Part shown: positions 48,101 to 55,388 of the stretch, in pieces
Numbering within the stretch: the first letter of the stretch is position 1
Layout of the letters: the number at the start of each line of letters is the position of its first letter
Assembly (NCBI GenBank): GCA_026004775.1
Contig: BPJU01000005.1
Span: forward strand, 1-64,000
Source: Pirellulaceae bacterium
GTDB lineage: Bacteria > Planctomycetota > Planctomycetia > Pirellulales > Pirellulaceae
Reading direction: 5' to 3'
Length of the DNA stretch: 64,000 nt
The notes under the pieces: generated by a model
What the model was told of the DNA's origin: nothing
The model's input: the letters and a program-made list of their open reading frames with translations, nothing else
Databases searched by the model: none
Position numbers and translations under genes: made by a program

Positions 48101-49595
48101 TAAGCAGCCACGGGCCGCTGGTGGCGATTACTGGCACGGGCGCGGCATGAGCCGCCACGGGGCGAGCGGCGGGGACGAGCCGCCAATGCTGCACCAAATC
48201 GCCGCACAGGCTTAACAGCGACTGCCCGTCACGACTGAAGGTGACGTGTTGCACGGCCTGCCCCGACTGCTCGCCCGCCGCAAAGCGCTGCACTACCTGC
48301 CCATCAGCCAAGGAGACGATACTGATTGTTCCGGTTACGTCTCCCAAAGCAACCTGCGAGTTGTCCGGACGAATCGACGCACAGGCAAGCCGAGACGCCA
48401 GCTCCGGCAACGCTCGCTGCGGCTGCCCGTCGGCATTCCACAGTCGAGCCGTCTTGTCGGACGACACGCTGAGCCAGAACGCATCACCGGCGGCCACTGC
48501 AACGCCCGAGATCGCTTCCCGGTGCCCCTCCATGGAAACCGGTGCCATCGGCAGCCGGCACAATTGGATCCGACCGTCATCACCCGATGACCACAGGCGT
48601 TGATTGTCCGCCAGGAAATAAAGCTCCCGGACAGCCGCCTCATGAACCTGCAACTCGCCTGCCAGCGACGCATCGTTTTGTCGCACCACGAGCACTCGGC
48701 CACTCTCCAGCCCCACCGCCACATGCGCCGCGTCCGCACTGCATGTCAAAGCCGTTGCCGTCTCCGGCAGATCCAGTTGGCGTATAACTTGGCTTTGGTT
48801 GAGATCCACCCAACGGAGTTTGCGGTCGTCCCCGGCCACGATAGCCACTGCCGAGTTCGGAACGATGGTCATCAGGCCGGCCAGTGGTCCCAAGCCGGAA
48901 ACAATGCGACCCGCAGGCGGTTGTTGCCATAACCTCAGGCAGCCGTCTTCGCCCAGCGATAACCACCGCTGGTTGTCGTTCAGAAAACTCAGCCCCAAAA
49001 CGGCCCCTCGGTGAGCCGCCAAACGTGCTTGAGGTTCTTCCAGGTAAGGATGCCACAAGAACACCCAACCCTCCTGGTCGCCGCTAGCCAGTTGCATGGC
49101 GTCCGGACGAACGGCCGCGGCGCTAATTCCCGATGGATGTCCAGGACGAGGCGGCAACGGTTCTTGACTTTCGGCAAACCAGAGCCGCAACGCCCGGTCC
49201 GCACCGCCACTGATCCACAATTGGCCATCCTGTGAGCGGGCCAGTGTGGCAAGGCCACCTTCGTGCACCGCCTGCACAGAAGCCGGCCCTGGCAACGGCA
49301 GGCTCCAAAGCCGAATCGTATTATCTTGTGCACCAGTGGCCAGCCAACGCCCGTCACCACTGATGGCCAAACAATAGATTGGCCCGGTGTGCGCCGTGAA
49401 TTCGCGGAGCAGGGCACCATCGTCGGCTCGCCAAAGCCGTGCCATCTGGTCGGCGCCGGCCGAAATCAGGCGTTGGCCGTCCGGTGTGAAGTAGGCTGCG
49501 CTGGTGGATCCCAGATGAGCTTGAATGATGCGAGTGCCTTCCGGAGGTTCAGCGGCAAGCCAGCTTGAAGGGGAAAAAACGTAACTGAGTGCCGC
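45106..49595. repeat. Right copy of the 4487-bp tandem duplication (WD40 gene)
   Basis: This copy keeps the native upstream region, including the signal-peptide segment beyond 49595. The near-identity to the left copy shows that the duplication is recent or homogenised, or could be an assembly artefact. Confidence 0.97.
45166..46389 (-). CDS. WD40 repeat protein, C-terminal part (right copy, split gene)
   Basis: At protein level it is identical to 40679-41902. It overlaps the end of the upstream ORF by 22 bases in a different frame. WD40 character begins at about residue 77; the intervening WD40 sequence lies in a third frame at 46103-46492. If a ribosome could change frame twice, or if two bases are errors, the two ORFs and this middle piece would make one protein of about 1500 residues. 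Confidence 0.75.
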   Translation of the reverse strand: MPFSGPMTIEHCGGLLAEAMSDNGACRPNGSSGLINPAKPPWLCSPVAGNVSPSVRTSDCVFGIPGIWGLHVRCRLPSVPTAVAVRFDNQRLAVGDADGRVTLWNVNGSEPLARWSWTGPIRALAFSPDNQKLAVADQQGLHMLAAPNPPRAGVELEPQQDYSHSVPLTALVFAPDSVEVHAGDASGKHLVWLYAAAQPIRQFNHGGPVYGVALDATGSTLVSASADQTVRIWDAQSGQQRAQLSGHQGAVYAVALSPDAALAVSSGTDRTLRLWDVVGGRQLKLLATLPETAYALAVHPEGNRVLAAGADRKARLLDLLTGSEQRVYEGHPDFIHGAAFQPNGARLLTYGYAGHLRLWNMADGQLVWEAKLDRVGNGVASSPDGTRIVLANADGTVAIVPVPETVR

Positions 49596-49715
49596 CAGGA
49601 CTAACAACCCCACGAACCCTTGCCGTGCCCGGAACGGCGCGCGACGTTCGGTGACATCTGGAGCCCGATGAAAGACTGTGCACCCGATCGGAAAGCGTGT
49701 CGCGATACCGATCAC
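46368..49715 (-). CDS. Very large exported WD40 repeat protein, N-terminal part (right copy)
   Basis: 1115 codons from a GTG at 49715 (start uncertain). A hydrophobic leader (GFVGLLVLAALSYVFSPSSW, then LAAEPPEGTRII) suggests export. It is followed by uninterrupted WD40 repeats, many ending in LW or IW (ARLWRADDG, IRLWSLPLPG, KVRLSRWADGQTVRDF, KIRIWQTDNGQAW). No other domain is present. The last 15 or so residues after VWIVDPASG are out of frame: the natural continuation (LALEYLRGQEVVAVQWANDN) is one frame away. It stands between the cytochrome/WD40 operon and the IS4 element. Such repeats serve as interaction scaffolds; the partner is unknown. Confidence 0.85.
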   Translation of the reverse strand: MIGIATRFPIGCTVFHRAPDVTERRAPFRARQGFVGLLVLAALSYVFSPSSWLAAEPPEGTRIIQAHLGSTSAAYFTPDGQRLISAGADQMARLWRADDGALLREFTAHTGPIYCLAISGDGRWLATGAQDNTIRLWSLPLPGPASVQAVHEGGLATLARSQDGQLWISGGADRALRLWFAESQEPLPPRPGHPSGISAAAVRPDAMQLASGDQEGWVFLWHPYLEEPQARLAAHRGAVLGLSFLNDNQRWLSLGEDGCLRLWQQPPAGRIVSGLGPLAGLMTIVPNSAVAIVAGDDRKLRWVDLNQSQVIRQLDLPETATALTCSADAAHVAVGLESGRVLVVRQNDASLAGELQVHEAAVRELYFLADNQRLWSSGDDGRIQLCRLPMAPVSMEGHREAISGVAVAAGDAFWLSVSSDKTARLWNADGQPQRALPELASRLACASIRPDNSQVALGDVTGTISIVSLADGQVVQRFAAGEQSGQAVQHVTFSRDGQSLLSLCGDLVQHWRLVPAARPVAAHAAPVPVIATSGPWLLTGSADQKVRLSRWADGQTVRDFEGQLGPITAVAMAPNSQWAAAGGQSGKIRIWQTDNGQAWLEVSIEAAPVRDIAITDTRHLFAVDERAIYQWQIPDQPLPADAQVPTPAVGALPAGKPMSLAVAADASVAMVGSEDGSVWKWSAQSRQFEQLVPAGGKAVAHVAWKPSGDMLAASRADGSVELWKISGPGQPGQLLRTLRHGATAPAVAWAAQGPWLASQGDDGCVAVWHADEGALWERREVGSSTARCVAWCDANHLAASADNNVLVFERAVVSCWKIPSGTPAAWTAIEPYVVWADGQSATCHVYQWDGKPQEILQRPGAAVTLLESHAASGRLLVADDQGRIELWSLAERKPLARYQLSGKAASACWAANGTRLAIAVDNRVLLFNDQLDFLEAFHLSSDKPVRHLATSSDGQRVLVVIDNESAGKLLRAHRLAGVRQEPVRRWRLAGWGNYETLLAGGEAGKLLRLAAADVEHPQTISVPPSTPSVVAASTDGSRVFLVDDQNRAHLIQVSDQRELWNFQLDSSARQALWSNDNQRLAVVLESGEVWIVDPASGPGVGVPAGARGSCRSVGQ

Positions 49716-49901
49716 CGTGTGTACCCCCGATTGGCTGGCTGCTCGTTCGGAAGTAATCCCAGGCGGGAAACTTTGCTGTTGGCAGCACGGCAGGTCGTAT
49801 GGCGGTAGGTTGGTCAGCAGTTCTTAGTATAACCGAGCGAGGCGGGAAGAAAAAGCAAAATTGGTGTAAGCATGTGGCACGCGGTGGCACGGGCGTCTCG
49901 C
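49716..49901. other. Upstream region of the WD40 gene and left flank of the IS
   Basis: No gene supported. The right part (about 49878-49897) is half of a palindromic intergenic repeat interrupted by the IS4-family element. Confidence 0.5.
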
Positions 49902-51476
49902 CTCGTTGTACCCGATAAATCGTCAGCCTGATCGTGCCTCCGGGCCGAATACGTCCCAACCCCAGCTCAGATCAGACATGCGCTGAAGCCCTCGCCAAAA
50001 GAGTTTGAGGGCCTGGTCGGTCCTGACGGTTCTTGTAATCAACGTAGCCGCCAAGCCGCGCCACCATCCTCACCATTTCGTTAACCTTCGGTGGCTCGGC
50101 CGGCGGAGGTTCTCCCTTCAGTACTGTCCAAACGGCTTTCCACTCCGACGGCTCAAATATCGCCTCACAACTAATATCCGGACAGGTGTCCCCCATGCGA
50201 GATAGATACAGCACCCGCCATGCCAACACCATCGCCACCGCAAGAAAATTCCTGTATCGGTCCAGGTACTCGAACCGCCGCTTCTCTACGCGACAACCTT
50301 CCTTCAACGTCCTGAAGTAAACTTCGATCTGCCAACGCAAACAGTACAGGTCGACCACCTCTGCCACTTGCTGCGCCGTGTCAATGGGGAAATTGGTCAA
50401 CAAGATCCATTCGACTGGTTCTTCGCCTGCTGGTGCATCACGCTCGCATACCAAAACCGCGTTGATGCGAATCGCCGGGCAATCACGACTGTGTTGCTTC
50501 GGCGGTTGCAGCGTCACCGACGCTGCGCACACTTCCAAGACCGCCTTCCGTTGTAGACGAGACTGCCGGCGCGGTCGCTTTTCACACGTGGTTTTCGCCT
50601 CACGCTCGCGAACGACAACCTCGTATTGCAAACAAACCGGTGCCTCATTCAGGAAATCCTTCAGGAACGCGATATTACCCGAATCGTCTTTGGCTACTCG
50701 ATTATGACAAGCGCGTACAAGCAGCAGCACTCCGGGAGCTTTTTCGTGCTCTAAAAACAGCTGGTAAATATCCGCCTCGCTGTCAGCAACACACACGAAT
50801 TCCGTGTTCGGGCATTCTTGGGCAAGAGCCGCCACAGCTCGAAACCCCTCAATCCACCGGTAACTCTCCTTCGTTTCAATCGACGCCGCCTTCCGCTTCT
50901 TGCGCCTCTCTTCACTGCTAACCGACCACTCCTCTCCGGATCTGGTCCACGTCTTGATGAAGGTCGTTCCCAGCGGCACACCCTCGCATGTGAACGCGTG
51001 TGCTATGTGCGCATATAGCCCTCGCCGCGCAGGATTATCCAAGTAACCAACTCCCGCCACCTGTTGCTCGGGCCTTGTCAGGTCCAGCTCTGTGGTATCC
51101 TGCGCCACGACCACCCTCTTTTCTTGAGAAATGCGCTGCTTTGTGGCTTGCAAGTGCGCTTCCAGAACCTTTTCTGGTGTAACCTTTGGGTTTTTAAATA
51201 ACTCATACGCAGCATCTACTTCCCTTTTGCCACGACACGTTTCCGGAATGCTCCTATTGGGACCTCCCGCCAAACCTGACATAACACGTAAGAATCGCTT
51301 GTCTAACCGCTTATCTCCCAACTTCAACTCCTTAAATTCCTCCGCTACCCATGCAACGACCATTGGGAACCTCCTTGACTAGTCGACTAATCTTCCATAC
51401 CTTCCGCAGGTCCCAATGATTACCAGAATCGCCTGCTTTCAGACAATAGCAATTTTGACTTATCGGGTACAACGAG
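49902..51476 (-). mobile_element. IS4-family insertion sequence, 1575 bp, complete
   Basis: Perfect 17-bp terminal inverted repeats (CTCGTTGTACCCGATAA at 49902-49918 and its complement at 51460-51476) bound one transposase gene. Flanking target duplications are GCGTCTCGC (49893-49901) and GCGTCCTCGC (51477-51486), differing by one base and consistent in length with the 9-12 bp reported for IS4-type elements. The target is the centre of a palindrome that occurs uninterrupted near 52849-52868. Confidence 0.92.
49972..51363 (-). CDS. IS4-family transposase (Tn5/IS50-like group)
   Basis: The 463-residue DDE transposase has an N-terminal DNA-binding region of the Tn5 type (WVAEEFKELKLGDKRLDKRF, GKREVDAAYELFKNPKV). 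Catalytic blocks are VVAQDTTELD, EFVCVADSEADIYQL (second Asp) and LRWQIEVYFRTLKEGCRVEK, the YREK-like signature with the catalytic Glu. A C-terminal part is as in the family. Start ATG at 51363. The gene is intact and the inverted repeats are perfect, so the element may be active. It has no link to neighbouring functions. Confidence 0.95.
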   Translation of the reverse strand: MVVAWVAEEFKELKLGDKRLDKRFLRVMSGLAGGPNRSIPETCRGKREVDAAYELFKNPKVTPEKVLEAHLQATKQRISQEKRVVVAQDTTELDLTRPEQQVAGVGYLDNPARRGLYAHIAHAFTCEGVPLGTTFIKTWTRSGEEWSVSSEERRKKRKAASIETKESYRWIEGFRAVAALAQECPNTEFVCVADSEADIYQLFLEHEKAPGVLLLVRACHNRVAKDDSGNIAFLKDFLNEAPVCLQYEVVVREREAKTTCEKRPRRQSRLQRKAVLEVCAASVTLQPPKQHSRDCPAIRINAVLVCERDAPAGEEPVEWILLTNFPIDTAQQVAEVVDLYCLRWQIEVYFRTLKEGCRVEKRRFEYLDRYRNFLAVAMVLAWRVLYLSRMGDTCPDISCEAIFEPSEWKAVWTVLKGEPPPAEPPKVNEMVRMVARLGGYVDYKNRQDRPGPQTLLARASAHV

Positions 51477-51597
51477 GCGTCCTCGCCCGTGGGGAGTTGA
51501 GTTTCCATCAGAAAGAAGTCGGGGCTCCGCAGCACGCGTTATGCACCGCTTTTAACCAGTATCTTGGGTGACCCACACGGCCGGGACGGCCGTGCCA
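51477..51597. repeat. Palindromic intergenic repeat (IS-interrupted copy)
   Basis: It carries CGCCCGTGGGGAGTTGAG, AGAAGTCGGGGCT, GCACGCGTTATGCA and a second palindrome GGCCGGGACGGCCGTG. The same order recurs at about 52845-52977 with minor differences. The left half of its first palindrome lies across the IS at about 49886-49897. Confidence 0.85.
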
Positions 51598-52605
51598 CTA
51601 CTGACGCCCGTACCACCTTTTTTTGAGGGATCTTCGCCCGCGGTGCCAAGCTCGAAAGCCAGCGATCCACAAACGAGCCCACGACGACCAGTCACTTTCC
51701 GGGCTTGTCAGCACCTGCCACGTCACGCCAGCCAACCTGCTGCGCGTACCGACATGGCTCATCTCGCTAGCCAATGCCTCGTACGAATAACCCATCCGCT
51801 CCACCAGGTCCGGCCCCAACAGCCGCAGATACTCATGGCCCCAGGAAGCCCAAAGCGACGACCGGCCAAGAATCTCCTTCCAGCGGCTTGTCCGGGAAGG
51901 TATCGGCCGGCGCTGCTCGTATACCGTTCCCTGGTCACCCAGCTTCCACTGTGCCTGCTGGGCGTCGCCGTACCGGACCATCTGCTCGCAGTAACCAAGC
52001 TCCAAGAACCCACAGAGCCGCCTCAGCACGCTTTCCGGACTTTCTACCAGCGACTCGTACTGCACCGGAACGGCCCGGTTGCCCAATTCCTTCAATCCAG
52101 CCACCAGCAGCCTCGGAGCCGAAACCAGGTCATTACGAAAGAAACGCAATTGGCTGGGGCGATCTTCTACCCACGTGTCCAGCACCGACGCCAGGACGGC
52201 CAGCGGATTCCTGAAAAGCACGACGAATTTGGCCTGCGGAAACACGCGCCCTAGCTCAGGTAGGATGAAATAATATCGCGGCGTCTTGTCCAGAAACACT
52301 CGCTTCCCGGCACGCCGGAGAGCTGCGTTGTAGAGGAAGCGCGCACTACGCCGTACCGCTGACCAATATATTTGCTCACCGTTCAGATCAGAGACGAACA
52401 GTCGTAGTGCCCGGCTTGCCAACTTTGCGTCGTAGTCGGCAGTGAGCCCGGAGCTTTTCAGAGCGAATACCGGCGGCAGCATGATCCATGGCTCAGAGGT
52501 AGAATGCACATCCGGGTGAGCGTGCAGCATTCGTTGCAAGAGCGTGGAGCCCGCTCGCGGCTGCGAAACAAGGAATATCAAGTTTTCTCCTCGAGGCCCG
52601 ATCAT
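51598..52605 (-). CDS. Sulfotransferase family protein
   Basis: 335 residues from the ATG at 52605; upstream in-frame starts to 52734 give an improbable leader. The PAPS-binding 5' phosphosulfate loop is at the very start (FLVSQPRAGSTLLQRML), and the 3' phosphate-binding segment with RNP is KFVVLFRNPLAVLASVL (about residues 147-163). A late KLGDQGTVYEQRRPIPSRTS segment resembles the region before the C-terminal PAPS contacts of this family. It is predicted to move sulfate from PAPS to a carbohydrate or other hydroxyl acceptor in the cytosol. It stands alone between two copies of a palindromic repeat. Confidence 0.88.
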   Translation of the reverse strand: MIGPRGENLIFLVSQPRAGSTLLQRMLHAHPDVHSTSEPWIMLPPVFALKSSGLTADYDAKLASRALRLFVSDLNGEQIYWSAVRRSARFLYNAALRRAGKRVFLDKTPRYYFILPELGRVFPQAKFVVLFRNPLAVLASVLDTWVEDRPSQLRFFRNDLVSAPRLLVAGLKELGNRAVPVQYESLVESPESVLRRLCGFLELGYCEQMVRYGDAQQAQWKLGDQGTVYEQRRPIPSRTSRWKEILGRSSLWASWGHEYLRLLGPDLVERMGYSYEALASEMSHVGTRSRLAGVTWQVLTSPESDWSSWARLWIAGFRAWHRGRRSLKKRWYGRQ

Positions 52606-52985
52606 CCGCCCGCCACCTTGCATCCAACCTGGCGGAAGTAGTTCCTTGCACCCGTAAAAGCGCGCTGCCCGCGGCGGAAAGATCGGGGTGTTCTGCGCAA
52701 AGAGCGTCGGCCTACCATGCAGTCCGCTGCGCAACGGTCACCCCGCGGTGCGCCGGAGATTACCATGTCCGTGATGGAAAGGAAAGATCGATTGCGCGGG
52801 TTGGTTGACCAGTTGACCAGCATCTTGGGTGCCCCACACGGCCGTGGCACGGGCGTCCTCGCCCGTGGGGAGTTGAGTTTCCATCAGTAAGAAGTCGGGG
52901 CTGTGCAGCACGCGTTATGCAGCGCTTCTTAACCAGTATCTTGGGTGACCCACATGGCCGGGACGGCCGTGCCACAAGCTGCAAG
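52606..52985. repeat. Gene-free region with an intact copy of the palindromic repeat
   Basis: About 52805-52977 contains ATCTTGGGTGCCCCACACGG, the uninterrupted palindrome CACGGGCG-TCCT-CGCCCGTG, the AGAAGTCGGGGCT block, then a further ATCTTGGGTGACCCACA block and its palindrome. It is the empty-site equivalent of the IS4 target. No gene was seen. Confidence 0.8.
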
Positions 52986-53067
52986 CGGAGGGCACGGGAT
53001 TCGAACCCGCAACCCCTTTCGGGGCACCACATTTCCAATGTGGCCGCTCACCATTCGCATACCCTCC
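52986..53067 (-). tRNA. tRNA-Ser(GGA)
   Basis: On the minus strand the acceptor arms GGAGGGT and GCCCTCC pair (with one G-T), with discriminator G and no encoded CCA. The anticodon stem CCACA/TGTGG encloses TTGGAAA, giving anticodon GGA. A long variable arm (TGCCCCGAAAGGGGTT) and the T-arm motif GGGTTCGAATCCC complete a class II serine tRNA. Confidence 0.95.
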
Positions 53068-53129
53068 GGATGCGCCTTCCGCCTGCCGGTGGCCAGGTTC
53101 TCGCATGAGGCTCCGGACAGGTTTCGGCA

Positions 53130-54425
53130 TCAGTCGGCTACGGCCGCATTACTGATAAGTTTAATGAATTCCTGGTTGGATTTGAACTTGGCCAACTGCT
53201 TCGTGAGCTGCTCCATCGCATCGACCGGGTGCATCGAGGACAGCGTCCGGCGGAGCATCGTCACGGCATGGAGCGTTTCCGGATCGTGCAGCAGTTCTTC
53301 GCGGCGCGTGCCGGACTGAGTAATATCGATAGCCGGCCAGACTCGCCGATCAGCCAGGCGGCGGTCCAGAACCAGTTCCATGTTGCCGGTGCCTTTGAAT
53401 TCCTGGAAGATCAGCTCGTCCATGCGGCTGCCGGTGTCGATCAGCGCGGTGGCGACGACGGTCAGCGAGCCACCTTCTTCGAAGGCACGAGCCGTCGCGA
53501 AAAGTTTTTTCGGAATATCCATCGCCTTGATGTCCACACCGCCGGTCATGGTGCGGCCGGTATTGCCGACCCACTTGTTAAAGGCTCGTGCCAGCCGGGT
53601 GATCGAATCCATGAGCAGGAAAACATCACGCCCCATTTCGGCCAGCCTCCGGCAACGCTCGACGATCAACTGCGACAACCGCACATGGCTTTCTACGTCC
53701 TGATCCAGGCTGCTGGCGATCACTTCCCCGTCGACATTGCGTTTCATGTCGGTGACTTCTTCGGGCCGCTCATCGATCAACAACACGATCAGATGCACGT
53801 CGGGGTAGTTTTTCGAGATTCCCTGGCTGATATGTTGGAGCAGCACGGTCTTGCCGCTGCGCGGCGGAGCCACAATCAGGGCTCGTTGTCCGCGTCCCAG
53901 CGGCGTCAACAAATCCATCACCCTCGTGGTCAACGGTGTCGGTCCGGTCTCCAGGCGATACCATTTTTCGGGGTTGATCGGCGTAAGCTGGTCGAACGTC
54001 TTGACGTTCACGTACTCTTCGGGCGGAATGCCGTCCACATCGACGATTTCGCGCACGCGTGGTCCCTGAAGCTTCCGCGTCTGCTGCACGAAGCCGCGGA
54101 TCATCACCCCTTGACGCAAGCCGTATTTGTCGATGAGCGAACCGGGCACGAACGGATCGGTCCGCTCGCGAGCATAGTTGTTGGCCGGTTGCCGCAAAAA
54201 GCCATAGCCATTCGGATGCAACTCCAACAGCCCAAAGGCCGGCACGATGGGAGCATCCGTGATCTCCACGATTTCCGCCCGGTCCTGCGCTTGCGTGCGG
54301 CGCGCAGCGGGCTGCTCGAAAGGACGCCGATTCCGCATTCGCCCGTTCATGGCAGCTCGTGATGGCAGAGAACCTGGCTGATTCGACCGCGTCTTTGACC
54401 TCGGCTTGTAACCCATAAAAACCAT
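53130..54425 (-). CDS. rho: Transcription termination factor Rho
   Basis: About 431 residues from the ATG at 54425; the ATG at 54416 is also possible and the frame is open to 54470. After a basic N-terminal extension, the RNA-binding cold-shock-like domain is seen in GLLELHPNGYGFLRQ. The ATPase core has Walker A (VAPPRSGKTVLLQHI), the LIDERPEEVTDM segment, Walker B (VFLLMDSITRLARAFN), the Q-loop region (NTGRTMTGGVD) and GTGNMELVLDRRLADRRV, ending as in other Rho proteins (SNQEFIKLI). It acts as a hexameric RNA translocase ending transcription. It lies beside tRNA-Ser on the same strand, with about 60 bases between. Confidence 0.97.
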   Translation of the reverse strand: MVFMGYKPRSKTRSNQPGSLPSRAAMNGRMRNRRPFEQPAARRTQAQDRAEIVEITDAPIVPAFGLLELHPNGYGFLRQPANNYARERTDPFVPGSLIDKYGLRQGVMIRGFVQQTRKLQGPRVREIVDVDGIPPEEYVNVKTFDQLTPINPEKWYRLETGPTPLTTRVMDLLTPLGRGQRALIVAPPRSGKTVLLQHISQGISKNYPDVHLIVLLIDERPEEVTDMKRNVDGEVIASSLDQDVESHVRLSQLIVERCRRLAEMGRDVFLLMDSITRLARAFNKWVGNTGRTMTGGVDIKAMDIPKKLFATARAFEEGGSLTVVATALIDTGSRMDELIFQEFKGTGNMELVLDRRLADRRVWPAIDITQSGTRREELLHDPETLHAVTMLRRTLSSMHPVDAMEQLTKQLAKFKSNQEFIKLISNAAVAD

Positions 54426-54470
54426 CTCGAACACAAACGTACGCCGCGCCACACAGCACGGCCTTGCCAC

Positions 54471-55388
54471 CCAAAAAACACGCTTATCGGGTTGGATGCT
54501 CGGTGATCGCCGGCGTTGTCCACCACAACTTAAACCGGAAGGCTAAGGAGCTGGTGGCGCAAGACGCGTAGCGCTATAGCAACCTTCTGTTGAAGAACCG
54601 CGAGGCCGATGCCTCTCAGTCCATCTGCTGAGCAGAACTGTCCGTGGTCGGACCCAGCCCCTTCGCGTCGCTTGGCTCATGCAATCATTCAACTGGCCCA
54701 ATGGCGGCTACACCTCCCTTGCGCAGATTCCCCTCCTGGTAACAGCACTCGGCCCCCCGCTACTTTTTTCTTCATCCCATGCCGCTTGCACGACTTGCCA
54801 TTCAGGGTGTGGTTGCTGGAGCCACTTCCATAAAAACGTACCGGATCGTGCCATGTTCCGGGCGGCTCCGGCTGACCGTCAAAGCTCCCTGCGGTGGCTG
54901 GCTGACAACCTGCACGAGAGCCGCGTTTGGAGAAACCCCGAGAGCCATCACGTCCGGGCTCGCCCCATTATGCCACCGAGCCGCGTTCGACACCAGGGAG
55001 CAATCCGGACGCCCAATAGAAGTCCACTCGCGGGCCGTCACATCCTGCCTCAGCCGGCAGGGTCACTCTAAACATCTACGGATATCCTACACATCTTTTC
55101 GGCCGTGTCAAGCTCGCTCTTGACCCGCCCAACCCGAATTTGCTATCCCTTTCCGCCGGCCCCCCGGAGCCGCTACAGCCGGATTTCTCGGCATTTCCCC
55201 TATTCTCACTATACTTAAACCCTTCGGATCGCCGATCCTATCGACAGGCGACCGGTCGGCCCAAAACGATCCGGACCAGATCGAGCCATGCGCCGTCCGG
55301 CCTTGCGCCGCTCCTGATGGATCCGTGGTGCCTGTCCCACCAAGGAGCCTTGGCGTTCAACCTCGCAACTCGGTCGAGAGGTTCTACC
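54471..55388. other. Gene-free region between rho and the thioredoxin/YHS gene
   Basis: About 900 bases. ORFs here lack ribosome binding sites, signal peptides and family motifs and overlap each other. No RNA gene signature was recognised; I looked for RNase P, tmRNA and tRNA motifs. GAGAGG just before 55389 serves the next gene. Confidence 0.5.

Noticed and set aside
53229-54362. 377-codon plus-strand ORF
   Set aside because: Exactly antisense to rho, rich in His/Arg/Gln as expected for a shadow of a GC-rich gene.
54471-55388. Possible RNase P, tmRNA or other structural RNA in the long gap
   Set aside because: None of the conserved core motifs that I know were found on either strand.
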